Shown: positions 1 through 7,420 of the stretch, in pieces
Position numbering within the stretch: position 1 is the stretch's first letter
Layout of the letters: each line of letters opens with the position of its first letter
Assembly (NCBI GenBank): GCA_900545805.1
Contig: URAL01000016.1
Span: 1 to 34,450, forward strand
Reading direction: 5' to 3'
Length of the DNA: 34,450 bases
DNA from: an uncultured Eubacteriales bacterium
GTDB lineage: Bacteria; Bacillota; Clostridia; Oscillospirales; Oscillospiraceae
Position numbers and translations under genes: made by a program
Notes under the pieces: generated by a model
What the model was told of the DNA's origin: nothing
Seen by the model: only the letters and a program-made list of their open reading frames with translations
Database searches by the model: none

Positions 1-2380
1 AGCATTTCCCTCCGAAGAATTTGTGCCCCGTGGCGGCCGTGGCCTTGCCCTGCTCGATAATGTCGCCGCAGCGGACGCACACAAGGTCGCCGGTATAGCC
101 GCCGTTAACGCACGTCGCGGCCTTTTCATTGCGAAGCTCGGTGCTGTGGCCGAGAGCGAGGATGACAGAGCCTGCTTTGAATACCTTGCCGCAGACGGTG
201 CAGACCTCATCGCCGGTGTAGCCGCCCTTGAGACAGCCGGCCTTTTTCTCGTTTTTGAGCTCAGGCTTGTGCTCAAGCGCGCTGACGTAGTTCTTTTTGT
301 AGCTCTCTCCGCAGGCGCAGGTATAGGTGGTAAAGCCCTCGGAGATGCAGGTCGGGGCGGTCACTGTCTGCTTAAAGTCATGCTTATGATCCTCAAGCAC
401 GCCGCAGCGGACGCATATGCCGCCCTGATAGCTGTGGCCGAGCATTTTCGTATAGCTGTCGGTTTTTGTATCGCCGCAGGAGCATTTGTGAACGGCATAG
501 CCGTTTGCGGTGCAGGTCGGCGCAGTGACTGTATCGACATAGCTGTGCGTGTGATTGGGGAAGTTTTTTGTCGCCGAATCGAGCGCATCATTTTTGCCCG
601 CTATCGTCACTTTGCCCCACTCGTCGTCTTTTCCGAGGAACGTAACGTTCTTCAGAGCCGTACAGCCGTCAAACGCCGCCTCTTTGATGGCGGTCACGCT
701 CGCCGGTATGCTGACGCTTTCAAGCGCCGCGCAGCCGGAAAACGCGTTTTTCGGGATAACTGTGACCTCGCCGGGTATTTTGACCTCCTTGAGAGCTGCG
801 CAGCCTGAGAATACTCCCTCACCGAGCGTCTTGACGCTGTCGGGGATACTTATCGCCTCAAGTGCGGAGCAGCCCGAGAAAAGGCTCTTTTTTAATTCCT
901 TCAAGCCTTTGGGCAGAACGACGCTTTTGAGCTTTGAGCAATTTGAAAACGCGCCCTCCCCAACAGCGTTCACGGCATCGGACATGCTCACGCTCTCGAC
1001 TCCTGACGCGGTAAATGCCGATTTTTCTATCTCCGTCACCGTTTCGGGAACGGTATACGCGCCCGTTTTTCCGACCGGGCAGCTTATGAGCCGCGTTTTG
1101 CCTGCGTTAAACAGCACCCCGTCGGCGGAGGCATACGCCTCGTTCCCGTCCTCGACCGCAAACGCCTCAAGCGCGGTGCAGCCTGAAAAAGCATTGAGGT
1201 CGAGCTTCTTCACCGTATCGGAAATGCTGACTTTTTTGAGCGCCGTGCAGCCCATGAACGCACCGCTTCCTACGCCCGTAACGCCGCTTTTTATAACGAC
1301 CTCGATAATTATGTCACTGTGTTTCTTCCAGGGCACTGACGTGCCGTCGTTTGCAAGCTCCGGCAGCTCGCCGCTGCCGCTTATAGTCAAGGCTCCGCTG
1401 CGCGCAAGCGACCAGGAAAGGCCGGAGATCGTCCCCTCGGCAAGCACATCGGAAAGCTTTGCGCCGCAGACCTTGCAGGCACCGTCGCCCTTATCCTCGT
1501 GCGCGGCCTTGTCGCTCACCTTGCCGCACCAGCTGCACTCGTGCCAGTGCTCGCCGCCGTTGCTGAGCCATGCCGAGCCTTTATCGCAGGTGTGCCGGAT
1601 CTTCTCTATGTCTATGCCGGAGGTCTCTCCGCCTATCGCCGTCCAGCGCTCCTTTGTGCCGTCAAATATCACGCTTTCTATATTCGTGCCTTTAAAAGCG
1701 CTTTCGCCTATGCGCTCCACGCCTGTGGGTATCTTAAGCTCCTCGACCGCGGCGCAGGATGCAAAGGCCTCTTTGCCGATGGTCTTAACGCCGTCGGGAA
1801 TGCTTATGACCGCAAGTGCTTTGCATCCCTTAAACGCATTTTCGCCGATGGCGGTAACGCTCTGAGGTATATTCACCTCCGTCAGACCGGCGCAGTCTTC
1901 AAACAGACTGTCGGACAGCTCCGTGAGTTTTTGAGGCAGTGTTGCCTTTTCCAAACCAATGCAGCGGCAAAAAGCGCCGCTTCCGATACTTTTAACGCTG
2001 TCCGGGATTTTGATCTCGCTAAAGCATTCACTTTGGGCAAAGGCGTACACTCCGATGCGCTCAAGCCCTTCGGGGAGCTCAATTGTGGCTGCAGTGTAAG
2101 AAGAAAAGGCGTACTCGCCAATGCCGGTTACGCCTTTCTCTACGCTGACTGTTTCCATATAACATTCAGCCCATGGCGCCGGAGCTTCCTCGCTGTAATC
2201 AGCCATATCTCCCTGTCCGCTGATCGTCAGCACGCTGTTTTCTTCGTCCAGCGCCCATGTTAAATTGTCCCCCTTGCTGCCGCAGGTGCCGGACGCAGCA
2301 GCTTCTGCCAATGACTCAAGCGGTATAAGCGTCAGGGTCATCAGCAGCACGAGCATTAAGCTTAATACTCTCTTTTTCAT
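1..2380 (-). CDS. BspA-type leucine-rich repeat surface protein, 3' end outside window
   Basis: The 793 codons in the window run from an ATG with a GGGAGG ribosome site and are still open at base 1, so the C-terminus is missing. A signal peptide begins MKKRVLSLMLVLLMTL. Two similar modules follow, each opening with an LTISGxG motif and a PW pair, then LRR_5-type repeats (recurring pattern of IPxxVxxIGxxAFxxCxxL, about residues 45-230 and 330-560). A Cys/His-rich patch with CxxCG pairs lies between them. From about residue 590 the chain becomes tandem repeats rich in PTC, CxCG and GH motifs, which may bind metal or be disulfide-linked. BspA-like proteins are secreted or wall-attached and often mediate adhesion; that role is inferred. 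It has its own promoter. The family is clear but the ligand is unknown. Confidence 0.9.
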   Translation of the reverse strand, partial: MKKRVLSLMLVLLMTLTLIPLESLAEAAASGTCGSKGDNLTWALDEENSVLTISGQGDMADYSEEAPAPWAECYMETVSVEKGVTGIGEYAFSSYTAATIELPEGLERIGVYAFAQSECFSEIKIPDSVKSIGSGAFCRCIGLEKATLPQKLTELSDSLFEDCAGLTEVNIPQSVTAIGENAFKGCKALAVISIPDGVKTIGKEAFASCAAVEELKIPTGVERIGESAFKGTNIESVIFDGTKERWTAIGGETSGIDIEKIRHTCDKGSAWLSNGGEHWHECSWCGKVSDKAAHEDKGDGACKVCGAKLSDVLAEGTISGLSWSLARSGALTISGSGELPELANDGTSVPWKKHSDIIIEVVIKSGVTGVGSGAFMGCTALKKVSISDTVKKLDLNAFSGCTALEAFAVEDGNEAYASADGVLFNAGKTRLISCPVGKTGAYTVPETVTEIEKSAFTASGVESVSMSDAVNAVGEGAFSNCSKLKSVVLPKGLKELKKSLFSGCSALEAISIPDSVKTLGEGVFSGCAALKEVKIPGEVTVIPKNAFSGCAALESVSIPASVTAIKEAAFDGCTALKNVTFLGKDDEWGKVTIAGKNDALDSATKNFPNHTHSYVDTVTAPTCTANGYAVHKCSCGDTKTDSYTKMLGHSYQGGICVRCGVLEDHKHDFKQTVTAPTCISEGFTTYTCACGESYKKNYVSALEHKPELKNEKKAGCLKGGYTGDEVCTVCGKVFKAGSVILALGHSTELRNEKAATCVNGGYTGDLVCVRCGDIIEQGKATAATGHKFFGGKC

Positions 2381-2422
2381 CGTTTCCTCCCGAAATATCT
2401 ACATTTGGATCTGCCGAGGTAT

Positions 2423-2451
2423 ATTCTACAAAAGTCCCGTTTTTATGTAAA
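2423..2451 (-). promoter_or_regulatory. Sigma-A type promoter of the LRR gene
   Basis: Reading the minus strand, TTTACA (2451-2446) and TAGAAT (2428-2423) are separated by exactly 17 bp and sit about 45 bp upstream of the LRR start codon. The LRR gene is therefore probably transcribed independently of the upstream tetR-like gene on the same strand. No hairpin terminator was seen after the TetR gene. Confidence 0.7.
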
Positions 2452-2532
2452 TACATCGCGAGTTATTTTAGTTATTTTACCAAAATCAGAGGGGTAAATT
2501 TGTACACTTTATCTAATTATCGGCAATGTGCT

Positions 2533-3108
2533 TTATTTATCTGTCCGGCAGCGCTCGACAAGGATCTCGACAAAGCCCTCGCGCAGCCTGCACAGCCTTG
2601 AAAACTGCTCACAGACGTTATAGTTCATCGCGCAGTTGAGCCAGTCAATGATCTGCCCGAAGCACTCGCACTTGTAAAAGCGCACGAGTATCTCGCGGCT
2701 TTCGGGGTCGGCCTGAATGTCGCCGAACACCGTGTGCAGGTAGTTTTCAACGACGCTGCCGCAGACCTTCATGAGGTACAGCTCGTATACGCTGCGGTTT
2801 GAAGAGTTATATATATTCAGCACGATGCGCTTATGCTCAAGCGCGAAGGCCGCCATTTTCTCAAGGCAGGCCTCCAGAGAGTGGTAGTCGGCGTATTCGC
2901 TGATTATCCTCTCGGCCGTGTCGATGACTATTTCCTCGACGAGGCAGGGTATGTCGTCATAGTGATAATATATGGTGTTTCGGTTAAAGCCGCAGCCCTC
3001 GGCAATATCGCGGACGCTGATCTGATTTATGGGCTTTTCGTTCAGAAGCTCCAAAAAGCTCTTCTTGATGGCGGCCTTCGTGAGATCGCTTTTTGCTTTG
3101 TATGGCAT
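2533..3108 (-). CDS. TetR/AcrR family transcriptional regulator
   Basis: This 191-residue protein has a typical TetR N-terminal helix-turn-helix at about residues 8-52 (key parts ISVRDIAEGCGFNRNTIYYHY, where the YYHY end of the recognition helix is diagnostic). An all-helical C-terminal ligand or dimerisation domain follows, without a recognisable ligand signature. The ATG at 3108 is chosen because GGAGG lies 6 bp upstream. A GTG 15 bp further up is in frame but overlaps that ribosome site. Its promoter overlaps two palindromes, so autorepression is likely. The nearest genes are the LRR gene downstream on the same strand and the divergent aminotransferase about 440 bp away. Targets cannot be read from the sequence. 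Confidence 0.9.
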   Translation of the reverse strand: MPYKAKSDLTKAAIKKSFLELLNEKPINQISVRDIAEGCGFNRNTIYYHYDDIPCLVEEIVIDTAERIISEYADYHSLEACLEKMAAFALEHKRIVLNIYNSSNRSVYELYLMKVCGSVVENYLHTVFGDIQADPESREILVRFYKCECFGQIIDWLNCAMNYNVCEQFSRLCRLREGFVEILVERCRTDK

Positions 3109-3138
3109 TTCGCACCTCCGCACAAGTTTTTATACTTT

Positions 3139-3175
3139 ATTATATAACACATAAAGCCCTTGACAGTCAATTGAC
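3139..3175 (-). promoter_or_regulatory. TetR gene promoter with overlapping palindromic operators
   Basis: On the minus strand a -35-like TTGACT (3170-3165) precedes TATAAT (3144-3139, 20 bp spacer) and an overlapping TATATA (3146-3141, 18 bp spacer). The -35 lies inside two overlapping perfect palindromes, TTGACAGTCAA (3160-3170) and GTCAATTGAC (3166-3175). TetR proteins usually repress their own promoter through such sites, so this is the likely operator. Confidence 0.5.
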
Positions 3176-3375
3176 CAAACTGACGAAGCAACGGTTTCCC
3201 GGTTTCTCCGACACCCTCGAACCGGGCCGGCGCAATATTTGCATCGCAAATATCGGTAACATCAGAATTCCGGTTTTGTCAGAGCCTTCGATACCGGGCG
3301 CCTGCAATTTATGTATCGGTTTAGCCTTTATGCGCAATTGAAAGAAAGTTGTCAATGTTTTTTGAGTGGAAATTG

Positions 3376-3404
3376 TTGAATCTGCGGCGCGGCGGTGATA
3401 CAAT
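3376..3404 (+). promoter_or_regulatory. Sigma-A type promoter of the aminotransferase gene
   Basis: TTGAAT (3376-3381) and TACAAT (3399-3404) are separated by 17 bp. The predicted start site leaves an untranslated leader of about 140 nt before the ATG at 3549, long enough to hold a regulatory structure, though no known riboswitch was recognised. Confidence 0.7.
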
Positions 3405-3548
3405 ATTGCTGCAAATCAAGCGCAATTTCAAGCGTTCAGCGGTGATATCGCGCCCGAACTGTTGCATTTTTAATGCAATTGTGCCGGTCAAAAATCGATT
3501 TTGTCTCGCAAATCGCGCATTAAATTTATTTTTGAAAAGGGAGATAAT

Positions 3549-4751
3549 ATGATGAAATTTTCAAGCAAGATCGAAAAATGCGGCCTTTCCCCGATGAGAA
3601 AGTTCGCGCCCTACGCGGCCGAGGCGGTCAAAAAAGGTAAAAAGGTGTATCATCTGAACATCGGACAGCCCGATATCGCAACTCCCGAGGCATATTTTGA
3701 GGCGGTCAGGAGCTTCTCGCAGCCCGTTCTGGCCTATGCCCCGTCCGACGGCGTTCCCGAGATGATAAGCGCGATTGTCGATTACTACGGCAAGATCGAC
3801 GCGCCGATAACCGACAAGCAGGTGCTCATCACGACCGGCGGCTCGGAGGCCTTGCAGATCGTGCTGTCGTGCATCCTCGACGAGGGCGATGAGATTATAA
3901 TCCCCGAACCGTTCTACCCCAACTATTCAACCTTCGTGACGCTCACCGGCGCAACGATCCGTCCCGTTACCACCAAGCCCGAGGAGGGCTATAAGTTCGC
4001 CGTCCGCGAGCGCATCGAGGCCTGCATAAATGAGCATACCCGCGCAATACTGTTCACAAACCCCGGCAACCCGACCGGCACCATCCTCACTGAGGAGGAG
4101 CTCAGGCTCATGGCCGATATCGCCAGAGAGCACGATCTGTTCATCATAGGCGACGAGGTCTACCGTGAATTCGTCTACGGCGGCGAGAAGCTCATGAGCC
4201 TTCTTCAGCTCGAGGGCTATGAGGACAATGTCGTCGTCATCGACTCGGTATCCAAGCGTTTTTCCGCCTGCGGCGCGCGCATCGGCTGCGTGATAACGAG
4301 AAATCAGGAGCTTTACAACAACGCCATGAAGTGGTGCCAGGGCCGTCTGTGCGCATCGACAATCGACCAGGTCGCGTCGGCAGCGCTGTACACCGTAGGT
4401 CCCGACTACTTTGACGCCGTGCGCAAGGAATACTGCGCCCGCAAGGACGCGCTCGTCGATGGGCTCAAGAAGATCCCCGGCGTTGTATATTCCGAGCCCA
4501 AGGGCGCATTCTACGTCATGGCCGCGCTGCCCGTAGACGATGCGGAGAAGTTCCAGATCTGGATGCTCGAGGAGTTTGACGATAACGGCGACACGCTTAT
4601 GTTCACCCCGGCCGAGAGCTTCTACAAAACTCCGCACACCGGCGTGAACGAGATCCGCATGGCCTACGTTATAAACAAGGCCGATATCACCCGCTGCATG
4701 GAGCTTCTCAAAAAAGGCATCGAGGCTTATTCAAAGGCGAATAAAGACTGA
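3549..4751 (+). CDS. Pyridoxal phosphate-dependent aminotransferase, class I/II (AspC-like)
   Basis: This 400-residue protein has the fold-type I aminotransferase marks: substrate loop NIGQPDIATP near residue 35, NPGNPTGT near 171, GDEVYREF with the PLP-ring Asp at about 202, and SVSKRFSACGARIG with the Schiff-base Lys at 236. Length fits the family. It probably transfers amino groups between an amino acid and 2-oxoglutarate in the cytoplasm. The Lys neighbourhood (SKRFSACGAR rather than SFSKTYAMTGWR) belongs to a Firmicutes/Bacteroidetes subgroup whose substrate cannot be assigned. GGGAGA at 3539-3544 precedes two adjacent ATGs (3549 and 3552), and either could be used. It is a single-gene unit with its own promoter and terminator. 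Confidence 0.93.
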   Translation: MMKFSSKIEKCGLSPMRKFAPYAAEAVKKGKKVYHLNIGQPDIATPEAYFEAVRSFSQPVLAYAPSDGVPEMISAIVDYYGKIDAPITDKQVLITTGGSEALQIVLSCILDEGDEIIIPEPFYPNYSTFVTLTGATIRPVTTKPEEGYKFAVRERIEACINEHTRAILFTNPGNPTGTILTEEELRLMADIAREHDLFIIGDEVYREFVYGGEKLMSLLQLEGYEDNVVVIDSVSKRFSACGARIGCVITRNQELYNNAMKWCQGRLCASTIDQVASAALYTVGPDYFDAVRKEYCARKDALVDGLKKIPGVVYSEPKGAFYVMAALPVDDAEKFQIWMLEEFDDNGDTLMFTPAESFYKTPHTGVNEIRMAYVINKADITRCMELLKKGIEAYSKANKD

Positions 4752-4802
4752 GCCGATGCCGTAAAAATGCCTGAGCTGTCAGACTTTTTGCACATGCTGA
4801 AA

Positions 4803-4839
4803 AGAGAGCGCAGATTTAAATCTGCTCTCTCTTTTTTTC
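4803..4839 (+). terminator. Intrinsic terminator after the aminotransferase
   Basis: AGAGAG, a C/T mismatch, then GCAGATTT pairs with AAATCTGC and CTCTCT, followed at once by a run of T. This gives a 14-bp stem with almost no loop. It lies between convergent genes; the minus-strand T tract is only TTTT, so it is mainly a plus-strand terminator. Confidence 0.9.
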
Positions 4840-4886
4840 TTGTTTTCTTGCATTTGCTTGCATATCGTCCGTGCGCCTTGGAAAAA

Positions 4887-5627
4887 TCAATGCGCCTCCG
4901 AAAAGCCGCCGTCGGAGCAGAGAACCTGTCCGGTTATGAACGAGGCGCTGTCCGAGGCCAGAAATGCCACGGCCTCGGCGATATCCTCGGGTCTTCCCAG
5001 CCTGCCGAGGGGCGTATCTCCGGCGAGCATGTCCAGCGTCTCGCGGCCGAGCACCTGCACCATATCGGTGTCGATAACGCCGGGCGCAACGCAGTTTACG
5101 CGGATGTGCGACGGCGCAAGCTCCATTGCCAGGGAGCGCGTCAGACCTATTATGGCGTGCTTGGTTGCCGAATATGCTGCCTCGCAGGACGCTCCGTGCA
5201 GTCCCCATATTGAGGAGATGTTCACGATGCAGCCCGAATGCTCCCTGAGCATACTCGGCAGCACCTCCTGAACGGTGTTGAACGCGCCGTTGAGATTTAC
5301 GTCAAATATCCTGCGCCAGTATTCCTCGCTGATATCCTGAAACAGGCTCTGGCGCGCAATGCCTGCGTTGTTGACAAGCAGCGTCACCTCGCCGAAGCGG
5401 TTTTTAACGGCCTCGACCATTTCATGCACGGCCCTGCGGTCGGCAACGTCGGCGCAATGCGTCATAGCCTCGCAGCCCTCCGCAAGGAGCTTTTGACAAA
5501 GCTCCTCTGCCTTATCCTGACGTTCGATGTAGTTTATACAAACGGCGTAGCCCCGGTGTGCGAGCGCATCGGCGCAGGCTCTGCCAATGCCGCGCGAGGA
5601 GCCCGTTATTAGCGCGACTTTTTTCAC
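4887..5627 (-). CDS. Short-chain dehydrogenase/reductase, FabG/YmfI-like
   Basis: This 246-residue Rossmann-fold reductase shows the NAD(P) loop TGSSRGIGRA (residues 8-17), NNAG near 90, the catalytic Tyr152 and Lys156 in YSATK, and a C-terminal SFITGQVLCSDGG. It starts with GTG, and GTGA overlaps the stop of the upstream ABC gene, indicating translational coupling. FabG enzymes reduce 3-oxoacyl-ACP. The YmfI subgroup, which reduces 5-aminopentanone on elongation factor P in Bacillus, resembles this protein (as recalled) around CINY and SCEAAYSATKHA, so that assignment is plausible. Context (acyltransferase and exporter genes) would also fit a lipid role. The SDR family is certain; the substrate is not. 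Confidence 0.85.
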   Translation of the reverse strand: MKKVALITGSSRGIGRACADALAHRGYAVCINYIERQDKAEELCQKLLAEGCEAMTHCADVADRRAVHEMVEAVKNRFGEVTLLVNNAGIARQSLFQDISEEYWRRIFDVNLNGAFNTVQEVLPSMLREHSGCIVNISSIWGLHGASCEAAYSATKHAIIGLTRSLAMELAPSHIRVNCVAPGVIDTDMVQVLGRETLDMLAGDTPLGRLGRPEDIAEAVAFLASDSASFITGQVLCSDGGFSEAH

Positions 5628-7420
5628 TTTGCTTCCTCACTTACTTCAAACTGACTGGTGTACAGCTCCTTATACAGGCCGCCCTTTTCGAGGAGCTCGG
5701 CGTGCGTACCGCTTTCGATGACGTCGCCCTTATCCATGACGAGGATGAGGTCCGCATCGCGGATGGTGGAGAGCCTGTGGGCTATGACGAAGCTCGTTCT
5801 GCCTCTTGTCAGGCGATCCATCGCGTTCTGAACGAGCACCTCGGTGCGCGTATCAACCGAGCTCGTGGCCTCGTCGAGTATTATCATCGGTGCATTTTCG
5901 ACCATTGCTCGCGCAATGGTCAGAAGCTGGCGCTGACCTGCCGAGAGGCTGCTGCGGTCGTTGAGCTGCGTATCGTAGCCGTCGGGCAGGGTTCGGATGT
6001 AGTGATCCATGTCGACGAGCCTGCAGGCGGCCTCGATCTGCTCGTCGGTAACGCCCTCCTTGCCGTAGGCGATGTTTTCACGGTATGTTCCGTCGAACAG
6101 CCAGGTGTCCTGCAGAACCATGCCGAACATGGCGTGGACGTCACGGCGGCGCATCTCGGAAACGGGAACGCCGTCTATTTTTATCTGTCCGCTCCACAGC
6201 TCGTAAAAGCGCATGAGGAGGTTTACCATCGTGGTCTTGCCCGCACCCGTGTAGCCGACTATTGCGACCTTCTGGCCGGGGTCTATCTCGGCGGAGAAGT
6301 CGTTTATGATTGGCTTATCCGCGTCGTATCCGAAGCGGACATGCTCAAATTCGACCTTGCCGCGGACATGGTCGATATGCTCGGTGCAGCCGCTGTCGTC
6401 GGGCATTTCCTCCTCACCGAGGAAGCCGAATACACGCTCGCCGGCAGCTCCGGCGGACATGAGGCTGCTCACGGCCTGGGATATCTGGCTCAGGGGGTTG
6501 GTGAAAAGCTTTACATAGCTTATAAACGCAATGACCGTGCCGAAGCGGATGCTCCCGTCCATCGTGAGCGCCGCGCCCACGACGCAGACGGCGACATAGC
6601 CGAAGCTGCCGATAAAGCCCATGAGCGGCATTAGAAGTCCGCTGAAAAACTGCGACTTCCACGCGCTGTTGTAGAGATTATCGTTTATGCGGTCAAACTC
6701 GGCCTTCGACTGCCCGATAGCGCCGTAGGCTCTTACGATATTGTGCCCCGAGTACATCTCCTCGACGTGGCCGTTCATATCGCCGAGATTCTGCTGCTGA
6801 CGGCGGAAGTATTTGCGTGAGCGTGCAACGATTAAGAACATCAGCACAAAGCCGAGTATCGACGAGCCGATGGCAGTCAGCGCCAGGCGGCCGCTGGTGG
6901 CAAACATTATTACGGTTACGCCGGCAAACTGAACGACGGCCTGCACGAGCGTCGTTATGCTGGAGTTCAGCGCCGAGGATATCGTGTCGACGTCGTTTGT
7001 GATGCGGCTGAGAACATCGCCGACGGTGGTCTTGTCGAAGAACCTCAGCGGCAGTCTGTTTATCTTTTTGCTTATGCTCGTGCGCATGCTCCACGCAAGA
7101 TTCTGCATGACGCTTATCATGATGTAGCTTGCCGCGCAGGTGACGAGATTTGCGCTTATATAGATAGCGAGAATTATAAGTATGGACTTTATGATAAGGT
7201 CCATATCTATGCCCGTTTTAAGCCCGTCGCTTATGCTGTTTGTGAGGTCTGCGAGCTTATCGGGCGCGATTATCGTCAAAAACGTTCCGACAAGGCTGAA
7301 TATGAGCGAAATTACGATGGGCTTGTACCACGGCTTCAGATACCGCAGAAGCTCGAGCATTGAGCTTTTTATGTTTTTGGGCTTTTCATCGGAGCCTCTT
7401 CCCGGTGGTCCGTGTCTCAT
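5624..7420 (-). CDS. ABC exporter half-transporter, catalytically canonical subunit
   Basis: This 598-residue protein has an N-terminal six-helix exporter domain (about residues 20-320) and a C-terminal ATPase. It shows Walker A GYTGAGKTT, signature LSAGQRQ, Walker B MIILDEATSS with the catalytic Glu, and H-loop IAHRLS with the switch His. The signature deviates from LSGGQ (second Gly replaced by Ala). It overlaps the preceding ABC gene by 4 bp (ATGA), so the two are almost certainly co-translated as a heterodimer of the BmrCD/TM287-288 type. Its good Walker B and His pair with the FSGGQ signature of the partner to form the active ATP site. It probably exports a drug, lipid or peptide; the substrate is unknown. 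Confidence 0.93.
   Translation of the reverse strand: MRHGPPGRGSDEKPKNIKSSMLELLRYLKPWYKPIVISLIFSLVGTFLTIIAPDKLADLTNSISDGLKTGIDMDLIIKSILIILAIYISANLVTCAASYIMISVMQNLAWSMRTSISKKINRLPLRFFDKTTVGDVLSRITNDVDTISSALNSSITTLVQAVVQFAGVTVIMFATSGRLALTAIGSSILGFVLMFLIVARSRKYFRRQQQNLGDMNGHVEEMYSGHNIVRAYGAIGQSKAEFDRINDNLYNSAWKSQFFSGLLMPLMGFIGSFGYVAVCVVGAALTMDGSIRFGTVIAFISYVKLFTNPLSQISQAVSSLMSAGAAGERVFGFLGEEEMPDDSGCTEHIDHVRGKVEFEHVRFGYDADKPIINDFSAEIDPGQKVAIVGYTGAGKTTMVNLLMRFYELWSGQIKIDGVPVSEMRRRDVHAMFGMVLQDTWLFDGTYRENIAYGKEGVTDEQIEAACRLVDMDHYIRTLPDGYDTQLNDRSSLSAGQRQLLTIARAMVENAPMIILDEATSSVDTRTEVLVQNAMDRLTRGRTSFVIAHRLSTIRDADLILVMDKGDVIESGTHAELLEKGGLYKELYTSQFEVSEEAK

Larger units (their letters stand above)
3109..3548. 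other. 440-bp intergenic region with two diverged palindromic repeats
   Basis: No convincing gene lies here. From the left it holds the TetR promoter/operator, then two similar palindromic units: CCGGTTT...ACCGGGC at 3199-3227 and the same framework at 3270-3299, about 71 bp apart. A separate hairpin ATATTTGC/GCAAATAT lies at 3235-3253. The aminotransferase promoter follows at 3376-3404, then a leader of about 140 nt that contains a small TTGCAT/ATGCAA stem near 3463-3479. No T-rich terminator is present. Confidence 0.6.

Noticed and set aside
23..2263. Three overlapping plus-strand open frames opposite the LRR gene
   Set aside because: They are low-complexity shadows of the LRR repeats; the minus-strand frame has signal peptide, repeats, ribosome site and promoter.
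3167..3403. A 78-codon minus-strand frame upstream of tetR
   Set aside because: It covers the palindromic repeats and the tetR operator and has no ribosome site or recognisable domain.
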